In this document: positions 17,352-26,046 of the stretch, piece by piece
How the letters are laid out: every line of letters starts with the position of its first letter
Numbering within the stretch: the stretch's first letter is position 1
Origin: Duncaniella dubosii
GTDB lineage: Bacteria > Bacteroidota > Bacteroidia > Bacteroidales > Muribaculaceae
Reading direction: 5' to 3'
Length of the DNA stretch: 64,000 nt
Assembly: GCF_004803915.1 (NCBI RefSeq)
Contig: NZ_CP039396.1
Location: forward strand, 1,922,001 to 1,986,000
Translations under genes and position numbers: made by a program
The notes under the pieces: generated by a model
Seen by the model: the letters and a program-made list of their open reading frames with translations, nothing else
Databases searched by the model: none
Told to the model about the DNA's origin: nothing

Positions 17352-17744
17352 TCAGACCGCTTTCTCGTCGTCGCCCCCGGCATTGTGGGGGTGATGATGG
17401 TGAGGAGCGACCGTCCGTCTTACAATCTGATGAACCCATCCGGTCGAGGCGATGATCAGGAACGTACTGATGACCGAAGCCCCGACAATCGGCAGCCACT
17501 GCTCCGAAATCAGCCCGAGACACCTCATAAGTCCCACGCCGGCAGGTACAAAGAAGAAACCAAGGTTCTTGACGAGGAAATCGGCAACCTTGTCGACCCA
17601 CATGAGCCTCACGACGCGCAGTTTCAGCCCTGTGGCAAGCAAAAGCATACCGATGATGCTCGACGGGACAGGAATCCCCGTCGCATAGACAATAAATTCG
17701 CCCATCGCAAGAAAAGCGAAGAGCACGGCACATTGAAGAATCAT
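17352..17744 (-). CDS. lrgA: LrgA/CidA-family membrane protein
   Basis: From the ATG at 17744 the protein has 130 residues; an upstream in-frame ATG at 17798 would add 18 residues of poor membrane character. Four hydrophobic segments and the motif GIPVPSSIIGMLLLATGLKLR are diagnostic for LrgA/CidA, followed by VDKVADFLVKNLGFFFVPAGVGLM. The C-terminal tail is histidine-rich (A-P-H-H-H-H-P-H), unusual for the family and a possible metal-binding tail. It lies 66 bp upstream of lrgB in one transcription unit. In other bacteria lrgAB is controlled by the LytS/LytR two-component pair; here a LytS/LytTR pair lies about 7 kb away. Confidence 0.88.
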   Translation of the reverse strand: MILQCAVLFAFLAMGEFIVYATGIPVPSSIIGMLLLATGLKLRVVRLMWVDKVADFLVKNLGFFFVPAGVGLMRCLGLISEQWLPIVGASVISTFLIIASTGWVHQIVRRTVAPHHHHPHNAGGDDEKAV

Positions 17745-17946
17745 AATATCTGAAAAACAATCTTTTTTACAGAGGGCAAAATTACATAAAATCCTCAAAC
17801 CGAGGCATGATTATCGGAATAAATTATATCGCCGGGTATAAATCGTTGAGCAGTAGCCCCCAAACAGAGCGTGAAGCCCATCGCTACCGATGGACTCCAC
17901 GCCATGAGTCAGGCACTTGGCCCGAAAAATCAATAGACTGAAATGA

Positions 17947-17981
17947 ATCCGCATGTGATTGGAGATTATCCGCATGTGATT
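17947..17981. repeat. Two direct copies of a 14-bp motif, 21 bp apart
   Basis: ATCCGCATGTGATT occurs at 17947-17960 and again at 17968-17981, exactly two helical turns apart. It lies in the 270-bp gap between lrgA (minus) and the 3' end of the adenylation protein (minus), upstream of lrgA. The spacing suits binding of a dimeric regulator, possibly a LytTR protein, but this is inference. Confidence 0.45.
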
Positions 17982-18016
17982 ATAGAGCAATGGAAGGGCT
18001 TTGCATGTCTTACGTG

Positions 18017-19501
18017 TCAGATAGCCGTCTTCCCGTCTTTGAGCACGACAGGGAGCGCAAGCGGGTTGACCACACCCGCCGCATCGGTCGGCAGAGACTT
18101 CAGCAGCACGAAAAACTCCGGAATCATATAGGCCGGGAGATACTGTGCCATCGTATTCTTGACCCACGACAGCCTGAACGACTTCGTTTTTGGGACTACA
18201 TAGGCCACGAGATAGGCCGAGCCCTGCTCGTCGGGATAGTGGACCACCGTGCAGCCTTCGACCTCGTCGCTCTTGCGCAGAGCGCGTTCGACCTCGCCGG
18301 TTACCACCTTCTTGCCCAGAATGTTGACCTCGCTGTCCTTGCGGTGGAGATAGACATAGTTGCCGTCGGAAAGCTGACGGCCGATGTCGCCCGTGCGGAA
18401 CACACGGCGTCCGTCGCCTATGGTCACAAAGGGCTTCAGGTCGGCGCGATGGTCGCCGGTGTAGTAATCGGCAAGCCCGTCGCCGTAGAGGCATATCTCG
18501 CCCTCCTGACCCTGAGGAACTTCACGAAGCTCATCGTCGAGAATCATGATTTCAGTCCCGTTCATCGGCTTTCCGATAGGGAAAGTCCCGTCGGGCAGCA
18601 CCAGTCCCGTGTTGCAGCAATATGATGTCACGCTGACAGTCGCTTCAGGAGGGCCGTAGGTGGTATAGACAGGCACTTGTTCGAGCAGATGGCTGATAGC
18701 CGCCGCGTGGAGCACGTCGCCGCTGCTGATCAGCAGTCTGACAGTCACCGGCAGCGCGGCCACAGCGTTAAGCTCCTGCATCAGATAGGGGAAGCCGCTG
18801 ATGACCGTCAAATACTGGTCGTCGATGAACTTCACCAGTTTTTCAGGGTCGTTGCGTGTCTGCGGTGACGGAATCGCAACCACAGCCCCGTTGAGCAGAG
18901 CGCCGAACACCTCTTGGATAAAGATGTTCATGACACAGGCCGAGAACTGGAGCATGATGTCGTCGCCGGAGATATTGTAGGTCTGTCTGAACGCCTCCGC
19001 GAAGTGTGTCACCTGCGAATTGCCCACCGCCACGCCGAGCGGATAGCCGTCGGGGGTGGTCGAGTAGATGATATATGCGGGTCGGTCCGCACGCGAGCGG
19101 TCAGGCAGAGGGTGGAGGGCCGGGTCGACATATATGTCGCTCCCGATGATGAGCCGGTTGAAATCGTTGAGGATGCAGGCATGCTGTTCCTGAGTGATGA
19201 CAAAGTCAACACCGTTTTCAACGAGGAATGTCACGAGGCGTCCCGGCGGAAAGTCAGGCTCGACTGCCACAAATGCAGCCCCGGACTTGATGACAGCCAT
19301 AAGGGCGGCCACCATCTCCACGCTGTGGTCCATCACAATCCCGACACGTGCGGGAATGAATGAGGGAAAGCGTGAAATAAGGGTGTCGACCAGTCTGTCA
19401 AGACCGGCATAGGTGACACATGTGCGCTCGTCAATGACGGCAGGGTGATCCGGATCATTGTTGACGAGTTCCTTGAAGCGTGAGTAAATCGTCGGTTCCA
19501 T
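18017..19501 (-). CDS. Stand-alone ANL adenylation-domain protein with eroded catalytic motifs
   Basis: The 494-residue protein has the layout of an NRPS/DltA-type adenylation domain: A5-like YGPPEATVS (282-290), A7-like FRTGDIGR (368-375), A8-like RKDSEVNILGKKVVTGEVE (387-405) and the A10 region near 460-483. No carrier domain is fused or adjacent. Key motifs are altered. The P-loop (normally SGSTGKPKG) reads YSTTPDGYPLGV (146-157). The A10 lysine that closes the active site is missing: LPTDAAGVVNPLAL (470-483) has Val where NGK-Lys should be. It may be a non-adenylating binding protein or a decaying enzyme. The gene is long, uninterrupted and follows normal codon use, so it appears to be under selection. 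Substrate unknown. Confidence 0.75.
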   Translation of the reverse strand: MEPTIYSRFKELVNNDPDHPAVIDERTCVTYAGLDRLVDTLISRFPSFIPARVGIVMDHSVEMVAALMAVIKSGAAFVAVEPDFPPGRLVTFLVENGVDFVITQEQHACILNDFNRLIIGSDIYVDPALHPLPDRSRADRPAYIIYSTTPDGYPLGVAVGNSQVTHFAEAFRQTYNISGDDIMLQFSACVMNIFIQEVFGALLNGAVVAIPSPQTRNDPEKLVKFIDDQYLTVISGFPYLMQELNAVAALPVTVRLLISSGDVLHAAAISHLLEQVPVYTTYGPPEATVSVTSYCCNTGLVLPDGTFPIGKPMNGTEIMILDDELREVPQGQEGEICLYGDGLADYYTGDHRADLKPFVTIGDGRRVFRTGDIGRQLSDGNYVYLHRKDSEVNILGKKVVTGEVERALRKSDEVEGCTVVHYPDEQGSAYLVAYVVPKTKSFRLSWVKNTMAQYLPAYMIPEFFVLLKSLPTDAAGVVNPLALPVVLKDGKTAI

Positions 19502-19699
19502 AAAACATCCTTCTTTAGTTAATTTTGTAATCGAATTGTAACATCTTCGGTTTGTATTAGAATAACGGCAGACCCCTTGTCGATGTTCTACGCGAAATTG
19601 TTAAAAACGCTGATTATAAATGTATTTAAAGAAAAATTATCTACTGTTGCCGGCAGTGTTCACCGGTGTTTATATAGAAAATCGGAGCTTTTATACCGA

Positions 19700-19733
19700 A
19701 AAAAACAGGGATGACCATCGTCGGCCATCCCTG
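19700..19733 (-). terminator. Terminator of the SusC/SusD operon
   Basis: On the minus strand CAGGGATG pairs with CATCCCTG around a short GC loop and is followed by a T6 run. It lies 40-70 bp after the SusD stop. The rest of 19502-19770 is an A/T-rich spacer upstream of the adenylation gene without a recognisable promoter. Confidence 0.75.
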
Positions 19734-19770
19734 CTCGGAGTTAGTGTGATTGCATAGTATCGTCGGAGTG

Positions 19771-21513
19771 TCACCATCCGGTATTTTGTGTAAGATTCTT
19801 GTTTCTGTCAAGCTCGACGAGCGGTATGGGCCAAAGCTCGTGACGCTCCTGATAGCTCCGGGTATACATCAGGTTGCCGTATATGTCGGTAGCGTTTTTG
19901 ACCGACTCCTTCAGCTTGCCCCACCGGCGCAGATCCCAGTAGCGCTGTCCCTCTCCCGCGAGTTCGAAGGCACGTTCGCGCATGATGCGTTCGGCCATCT
20001 CCTCTTTCGAGCCGACAGCGAGCCATGTCGCCCCTGAGTTCAGCCCGGGCATTCCGACACGTGCGCGGATTTTGTTGACCTCGGTCACCGCTTTGTCGGT
20101 CTCGCCTTTTTCGTTGTAGGCTTCCGCAAGCATCAGGATGACATCGCCCAGACGGATTAGGGGAAATTCGTAAGGAGTGCGGTTATATTCGCCCCAGTAG
20201 CCGTCGAGATTGCCTGTCGGAATCCATTTGCGCCAGAAATATGAGTTCCAGCCCTCGGAATTTCTGATGAAGGCCATTGCTTCCATCGGAGCGCCGCCCT
20301 TTGTCGGGTCGGCCAGCACGAACTGCTTGTCCATCGGACTGGATGCGGCGTCAGTGCCGAGATAGTGTGAGTAGGGGGTGATGATGTTGAGACACAGACG
20401 CGGGTCGCGCAGGCGGTATGCGTCCATGACCTTTGTGGTGTCGCAGTCGAGTGTGCTTGTCACCACAGTGCTGCTCTGGTCGATTGCAACGCTCAGGCAT
20501 TTGCGGCGGAAGGTCTCGTCGCCGGCATTGAAACCAAGGAAAACGTCGTCCCAGTCAAAAGGCGAACCGTCGGTGTTTTCATACATGTCGGCGAGAGTGG
20601 TGGAGGGGACTATTGCGTTTCCGGCAATCAGACGCATTGTCGACTTGTTGCCGAAATATGAAACGATGTCAAGAGCATAACCGGAAGTGTTGCCGTCGAT
20701 TGACTGGATGGAGAAAATCATCTCATTGCTGTGTGCCCCGTTGTAGAGACGGAAAAGATTGTCGTAGCTGTCGTGGAGCGCATATCCGTAGTCGTTTGTG
20801 CGGTTATAGACTATCTCTTCGAAGTCGCTTGCCGCTTCATCCCATTGGCGGTTGTAGAGATAGACTTTTCCGCGCAGCGCATATGCTGCACCCTTGGTCG
20901 CGCGTCCGAGATCTGCGTCATCCCATCTGACGGGCAGTTTTTCGATTGCATCGTTAAGGTCGTCGAGTATATGTCCGCGGATTTCATCGGCGCTGCTTCT
21001 CGGAGAGTCGAGGTTGGCGAATTCATTGTTGATATCGCAGCTTTCGTCGTAGTACGGCACTCCGCCCCAGCAGTTGAGCATACGGAAATAGGCCATTGCA
21101 CGGAGGAACTTTGCTTCGCCGGTCACGCGGTCGATTGTTTCCTGACTGATTGGCATTGTGGCGACGTTGCGGATGACGGTGTTGGCTCTGTGGACAAGTT
21201 CATAGAGATATTGCCAGTGGTTCTGCACGCCACTGCTGTTGGACGCGAATGAAGACCCGCGTGAAATATCGGCCCAGGGCGAGGTCCCGTCGGCGATGTC
21301 GCTACACATGTCGAAGGTGAATTCCATGCCGAAACACCAAGGCGCTTTCATGGCGGCATACATTCCGACCGCTGCCTGACGGGCATGTTCTTCGGTTTTC
21401 CAGAATGTCTGTCCCGACATCTGGTCGGCGGGAGTGAAGTCGAGGCTTTCGCATGCGCTGAGAGAGACGGCGAGAGCGACGATCGAGCCTGCGAGTGATA
21501 TGTTGAATTTCAT
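19771..21513 (-). CDS. RagB/SusD-family nutrient-binding lipoprotein
   Basis: The 580-residue protein has a lipoprotein signal ending AVSLSAC (Cys21). It shows the SusD-like N-terminal domain (LDFTPADQMSGQTFWKTEEHARQA; YLYELVHRANTVIRN) with its TPR-type helices and the C-terminal RagB/SusD domain ending in RAFELAGEGQRYWDLRRWGKL and WPIPLVELDRNKNLTQN. SusD proteins sit on the outer face as a lid on their SusC transporter and bind glycans or peptides. It is cotranscribed downstream of SusC (74 bp gap). No glycoside hydrolase is adjacent, so the ligand cannot be read from the context. Confidence 0.93.
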   Translation of the reverse strand: MKFNISLAGSIVALAVSLSACESLDFTPADQMSGQTFWKTEEHARQAAVGMYAAMKAPWCFGMEFTFDMCSDIADGTSPWADISRGSSFASNSSGVQNHWQYLYELVHRANTVIRNVATMPISQETIDRVTGEAKFLRAMAYFRMLNCWGGVPYYDESCDINNEFANLDSPRSSADEIRGHILDDLNDAIEKLPVRWDDADLGRATKGAAYALRGKVYLYNRQWDEAASDFEEIVYNRTNDYGYALHDSYDNLFRLYNGAHSNEMIFSIQSIDGNTSGYALDIVSYFGNKSTMRLIAGNAIVPSTTLADMYENTDGSPFDWDDVFLGFNAGDETFRRKCLSVAIDQSSTVVTSTLDCDTTKVMDAYRLRDPRLCLNIITPYSHYLGTDAASSPMDKQFVLADPTKGGAPMEAMAFIRNSEGWNSYFWRKWIPTGNLDGYWGEYNRTPYEFPLIRLGDVILMLAEAYNEKGETDKAVTEVNKIRARVGMPGLNSGATWLAVGSKEEMAERIMRERAFELAGEGQRYWDLRRWGKLKESVKNATDIYGNLMYTRSYQERHELWPIPLVELDRNKNLTQNTGW

Positions 21514-21587
21514 AATCTGAATGCTGTGTGTGAGTGGTTGGGGTAATATTGTGGGATGCCGTTTGTGGGTTTTGAGGGAAGAGAGTG

Positions 21588-24500
21588 TCAGAATGTCACG
21601 TTGAGACCGACTGAATACTGACGCACTGCCGGGTAGCCGACCGTTGCTCCGACTTCCGGATCAAGGCCGGGAAAATCGGTGATGGTGAACAGATTGTCGA
21701 TACTCGTGTAGACTTTCAGGTTCTGCACGGAGAATTTCTTAGTGATTTCCGCCGGGATGGTGTAGCCGAGCTGTATGTTCTTGCATCGGAAATAGGCCGC
21801 GTTGTGTACGAACGCGTTGCTCGCGATGTTGTTCTTTCCGTTGGCGTTGTTGCGGAGAATCGGATAGATTGAGTTATATGGGTTTTCGGGAGTCCATGCG
21901 TTGTCGGTGATGTCCTTGTTGAGCGACTGTCCCATGACAGTCACGAATCGGAACGCCTGATTGTTGTAGTAGACCTTATAGTCTCCTACGCCTTGGAAAA
22001 GCATGCTGAAGTCGAAATTTTTCCAGCTGAGGCCGATGTTGCCGCCGTAGGTGAATGTCGGGAGCGGTCCGTCGCCCATCTCGATGCGGTCGTTGCTGTC
22101 AAGACTGCCGTCGCCGTTGGTGTCGGCATAAAGGAAGTCGCCGAGTTCGGGTCGCTGATAGGTGGCGAAATAGTTCGGGTTATTGTCGACGAGCGACTGC
22201 ACATAGGCCATATCAGCCTCGTCGCGAACGATACGGTCGACTTTCAAGACGTAGAGCTGGCGTATAGGCTTCCCTTCCTGCGTTTTGTAAACTCCGTCGA
22301 TCGATGGAATATCGCCTTGGAACTTCAGGACTTTGTTTTTGACAAAACCCATGTTGAATCCTACGGTGTAGGCTACATTTCCGATGCGGTCGTTCCAGTG
22401 TATGTCTAATTCAAATCCACGGTTGCGCACTTCGCCTGCGTTCTGGTTGGGGACTACGCTCGTGCCGTGTTCAAGCGGAGCGGGGAGAGAGATGAGGATT
22501 CCTTTGGTGTCTTTGTTGTAGATGTCGATAGAACCGTTGAGACGGCTGTTGAACAGTGCGAAGTCAAGGCCGAAATTTGTCATGTAGGTTTTTTCCCATG
22601 TTAGAGCCGGATTCGACAGGACGGTCTGGGCGAAACCGCCTGCGATGTTGCCGTTGAGAATGTAGCCGGCGGTTGCGAAAAGCGACTGGTACATGTAGTA
22701 GCTTGTGGTGGCGTTATTGCCGAGCGAACCGTATGAGGCGCGTATCTTAAGCTGGTCGAGCCACTGGCGGGAAGGGCTCATGAACTGTTCTTCGGAGAGT
22801 CGCCATGCGGCGGAGACGGAGGGGAAGTAGCCCCAGCGGTGGCCCGGAGCGAATTTTGACGAGCCGTCGGCGCGTAGATTGGCTTCAAGGAGATATCTGT
22901 CGTCCCACGAGAGGTTGACACGGCCGAAATATGATCTCATTGACCATTCGGTGTAGTTGCCGCCGATGGGGCCGTTGGTTGTGGCCGCGTCGATTGAGGT
23001 GAGAGAGTCGTCGATCAGGTCGTAGCGCAGGAAGCTTTCGTATTCGTTTTTGTCATATTCCTGACTCATGCCGGCGAGTACAGTTCCGCTCAGATGCGAG
23101 AATTTGAAATTGTAGGTGGCTGTCAGATCTGACGAACGGAAATTGTTGGCGTAGTTGTAGCGGCGGATGTATGTGCGGACCTTTCCTTCTCGGATGAGGA
23201 CAGGGCCGTCGAATGTGAACCTGTAGAGATTACGGTCAGTGAGATGTTGCTCCACGCGGCGTGTCCAGTAGTTGTATGTGAACGAGCCTTCGATTGTCAG
23301 TCCCTTTATCGGGCGCAGGGTTGCATGCAGCTTGGCCACCGTGCGACGGGTTTTGGTCGGGAAATCTGTCTTGTAGAACCACTGACGGCGATATGGGTTG
23401 AAATTGCTGACATTTTCCTCCTCCGGATTCTGGATGCCTCCGTAGAGACCTGTCTCGGGGTCATAGAGAGTCATGCCCGGAACGGTGTTGAACGCGCCTG
23501 AACCGAAAATCACGTCTCCGCCTGCAGCTGCGTTTTCAGACGAGGGGTTGTTAGAGTCGATATATCCGAAAACGTTAGCTCCGACGCTAAGCCACGGCTT
23601 GATGTTGATGTCGATATTGCTATTTAGCTGATAGCGCTTATAGTCGGTGTAATAAATCATACCGGGATTGTCGACATAGCCGACAGACACGTTGTAGCGG
23701 ACTCTGCGGCCACCGCCTGTGACAGAAAGGTTATGGTTCTGCACCACCGATGGGTTACGGTAGATGTGGTCCTGCCAGTCAGTGTTGGGATAAATGGTCG
23801 GGTTGCGTCCGGCATCGTTGCGCCATTCGTCGATTTTGCCCTGCGAGAACCGTGGAGCCTGTCCGTTGGCGATGAGACCTGCATTCTGGATTTCCATGAA
23901 GTCGGCATAGTCGGTGACGAGATTGAGGCGCTTTGCCACTTTCTCGAAAGACACGTTACCGCTGTATGTGAGGCGGGGTGCGGCTTCGACACCGCGGCGT
24001 GTGGTGATAAGGATTACTCCGTTTGCCGCACGCGAGCCGTAAATGGCCGACGAGGCGGCGTCCTTGAGAATCGAGATGTTTTCAATATCCTGCGGATTTA
24101 TGTCGCTGATGGCTATGCCGGTCATGCCGTCGACAACCACGAGAGGAGCGGCATCGTTGAGCGTTCCGATTCCGCGCACCCGGATAGTCTGTGCCTCATA
24201 GCCGGGTGTGTTGCCTCCGCTGTTTGTTACGGTCAGACCTGATGCGAGGCCGGCAAGGGCGTTGGTTGCATTGGTCAGCGGTCGGTCGGCAAGGGATGTC
24301 TTGCTGATTGATGCGACCGAGCCAGTAAGATTCACCTTACGCTGTGTTCCGTAGCCGATGACAACCACTTCGTCGAGCTGCGATTGGACCGGAGGCATTG
24401 AGACGGCATATTCCGTTGTGCCGTTAAGCACCGGTATCTCGACTGTCTCATATCCGATATATGAAATTCTGATAGTCGGTTTTTCGCCATCGATGTCTAC

Positions 24501-24767
24501 AAGGAGTTTGAAGCGTCCGTCGATGTCGGTGACGGTTGCGTTGAGCGAATCCTGTACGATTGATACGGATGCACCGATTATCGGCATGCCGTTTTCATCG
24601 ACAACCTTTCCGGATATGCGTCGTGATGTTTTGTCGGAGACCGGCTCAGTGATATGGATATCAGAATCGCTATCCATGTCAATATCGACCGGCATTGCTG
24701 TGGATTGTGCGGAGATGAATATGGAGCTTAAAAGCAGCAGAGATAAGAATAACAGTGATGATTTCAT
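21588..24767 (-). CDS. SusC/RagA-family TonB-dependent outer-membrane transporter
   Basis: From the ATG at 24767, which precedes a clear signal peptide, the protein has 1059 residues; the longer frame from 24905 starts in poor sequence. Order of domains: carboxypeptidase-regulatory-like domain (about 50-125, ISGKVVDENGMPIIGASVS), the SusC link LDEVVVIGYGTQRK (about 131-144), TonB plug (about 150-260, with IRVRGIGTLNDAAPLVVVDG), then the 22-strand barrel ending in Phe (YSVGLNVTF). It pairs with the SusD gene downstream. It diverges from the LytS/LytTR pair, which may regulate it. Intact and of normal length. Confidence 0.94.
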   Translation of the reverse strand: MKSSLLFLSLLLLSSIFISAQSTAMPVDIDMDSDSDIHITEPVSDKTSRRISGKVVDENGMPIIGASVSIVQDSLNATVTDIDGRFKLLVDIDGEKPTIRISYIGYETVEIPVLNGTTEYAVSMPPVQSQLDEVVVIGYGTQRKVNLTGSVASISKTSLADRPLTNATNALAGLASGLTVTNSGGNTPGYEAQTIRVRGIGTLNDAAPLVVVDGMTGIAISDINPQDIENISILKDAASSAIYGSRAANGVILITTRRGVEAAPRLTYSGNVSFEKVAKRLNLVTDYADFMEIQNAGLIANGQAPRFSQGKIDEWRNDAGRNPTIYPNTDWQDHIYRNPSVVQNHNLSVTGGGRRVRYNVSVGYVDNPGMIYYTDYKRYQLNSNIDINIKPWLSVGANVFGYIDSNNPSSENAAAGGDVIFGSGAFNTVPGMTLYDPETGLYGGIQNPEEENVSNFNPYRRQWFYKTDFPTKTRRTVAKLHATLRPIKGLTIEGSFTYNYWTRRVEQHLTDRNLYRFTFDGPVLIREGKVRTYIRRYNYANNFRSSDLTATYNFKFSHLSGTVLAGMSQEYDKNEYESFLRYDLIDDSLTSIDAATTNGPIGGNYTEWSMRSYFGRVNLSWDDRYLLEANLRADGSSKFAPGHRWGYFPSVSAAWRLSEEQFMSPSRQWLDQLKIRASYGSLGNNATTSYYMYQSLFATAGYILNGNIAGGFAQTVLSNPALTWEKTYMTNFGLDFALFNSRLNGSIDIYNKDTKGILISLPAPLEHGTSVVPNQNAGEVRNRGFELDIHWNDRIGNVAYTVGFNMGFVKNKVLKFQGDIPSIDGVYKTQEGKPIRQLYVLKVDRIVRDEADMAYVQSLVDNNPNYFATYQRPELGDFLYADTNGDGSLDSNDRIEMGDGPLPTFTYGGNIGLSWKNFDFSMLFQGVGDYKVYYNNQAFRFVTVMGQSLNKDITDNAWTPENPYNSIYPILRNNANGKNNIASNAFVHNAAYFRCKNIQLGYTIPAEITKKFSVQNLKVYTSIDNLFTITDFPGLDPEVGATVGYPAVRQYSVGLNVTF

Positions 24768-24963
24768 ATGGATGAATTTCGAATGTCGTAGACAAATGTG
24801 AGTGCAAATGTGTTTTGTTAATTCATAACAAATATTAACGCGAATATGTTCCGCAATTTGCGACAAATGTAAAAAACTACAGCAAATGTATGTGGTATTT
24901 ACCATACGTCAAAGCATGTGTAAATAGACGGCGTGAATGTGTTGATAAACGACAACGACATCG

Positions 24964-24995
24964 CTTGCGGAGGTCGTCCATAAGAGCTAACTTTG
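24964..24995 (+). promoter_or_regulatory. Promoter of the LytS/LytTR genes
   Basis: A -7 box TAACTTTG (24988-24995) with a partial -33 box CTTG (24964-24967) 20 bp upstream. The predicted start of transcription is about 20 bp before the ATG at 25021. The 253-bp gap to susC contains no further clear boxes. Confidence 0.55.
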
Positions 24996-25020
24996 CATAG
25001 TTTTTTATATTCTGACACAT

Positions 25021-26046
25021 ATGAAATTTCTTGAAAAAAGAATCGGCCGTATAATAGACCTTATATTCTGTCTTGTGTTCATCCCGATTATTTTTGTGCT
25101 TGGTTCCATGGACTATTGGATATATTATTCGCCTGAATTTACCTATCTGCTTATTGCATGGCTCTATGTATCATATTTCATAATAAGGCTTTTTAATATT
25201 CCTAAACTTTTTATCGAAAGGAAATATGTTTTCATCGCTCTGATAATCGGCGTGTTGATCTGCTGTGACTATATTCTTACTCTCTACCGTCTGCCGGAGG
25301 TTACTTTCAACGCTTATTCATTGACCGAACTTTATCACAGGATACAGACTGCAAGTCTTTCGCAGACAGTATGGCTGATGTGTTCGCTCGTCATGGGTTA
25401 TGCGGTCTCGATGTCGTTCATTCAGGAACTCTATCATCAGCTATTGCTTAAAAAGGATGTTGAGTTTCAGAAAAACAATGCGCAACTTGCCGTCTACAAG
25501 GCTCAGATTAACCCTCATTTTCTGTTCAATACACTGAATTCCATTTACAGCCTTATAATCGGCACTTCGGAAAAGGCTGAGGACGCTTTTATAAAATTCA
25601 TAGATATTGTCAAGTATACATATACGGGTGTCGGGCACGACAAAGTGGCTCTCAAGGAGGAGATCGCTTATATAAACAACTATATAGATCTGCAGAAACT
25701 CCGGCTGAATCATCATACATCGGTTGACTGGCGCTGTGATGTCGATGATGAGAACGAACAGATTCCGCCGATGATAATGATAACTTTCCTTGAAAATGTG
25801 TTTAAATATGGAATATCTGCCAATAAAGATTGCACTGTCCTGATTGAATTGTCGTTGAAGAATGGGCTGCTTGAATTCCGTACGGAAAACCGCGTCATGA
25901 AACGGCGTGGAGAGTCCCGTCATCAGCCAGTAGGCATAGAAAATTGCCGGGCGAGACTCGACAGCCTTTTTCCAGGCCGTTATACACTGACGGCTGAGGA
26001 GCGCGACGGACTGTTTAATGTTTATATGAAAATACAATTGTCATGA
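25021..26046 (+). CDS. LytS-like sensor histidine kinase (His_kinase/PF06580 type)
   Basis: The 341-residue protein has four hydrophobic segments (about 12-29, 41-59, 70-89, 113-133), then a short coiled linker and the His_kinase domain with phosphoacceptor His166 in QINPHFLFNTLNSIYSL. A HATPase-like C-terminal region follows with PPMIMITFLENVFKYGI (N-box) and GIENCRARL. It belongs to the Bacteroidetes YesM/LytS class, with no recognised periplasmic sensor domain. Its stop overlaps the start of the response regulator (ATGA-type overlap, 4 bases), so the two are translated together. The signal is unknown. Confidence 0.92.
   Translation: MKFLEKRIGRIIDLIFCLVFIPIIFVLGSMDYWIYYSPEFTYLLIAWLYVSYFIIRLFNIPKLFIERKYVFIALIIGVLICCDYILTLYRLPEVTFNAYSLTELYHRIQTASLSQTVWLMCSLVMGYAVSMSFIQELYHQLLLKKDVEFQKNNAQLAVYKAQINPHFLFNTLNSIYSLIIGTSEKAEDAFIKFIDIVKYTYTGVGHDKVALKEEIAYINNYIDLQKLRLNHHTSVDWRCDVDDENEQIPPMIMITFLENVFKYGISANKDCTVLIELSLKNGLLEFRTENRVMKRRGESRHQPVGIENCRARLDSLFPGRYTLTAEERDGLFNVYMKIQLS

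Noticed and set aside
17941..17985. Start of a CRISPR-like repeat array at the 21-bp period repeat
   Set aside because: Only two copies, 14 bp each, with a 7-bp gap; this fits a regulator site better.
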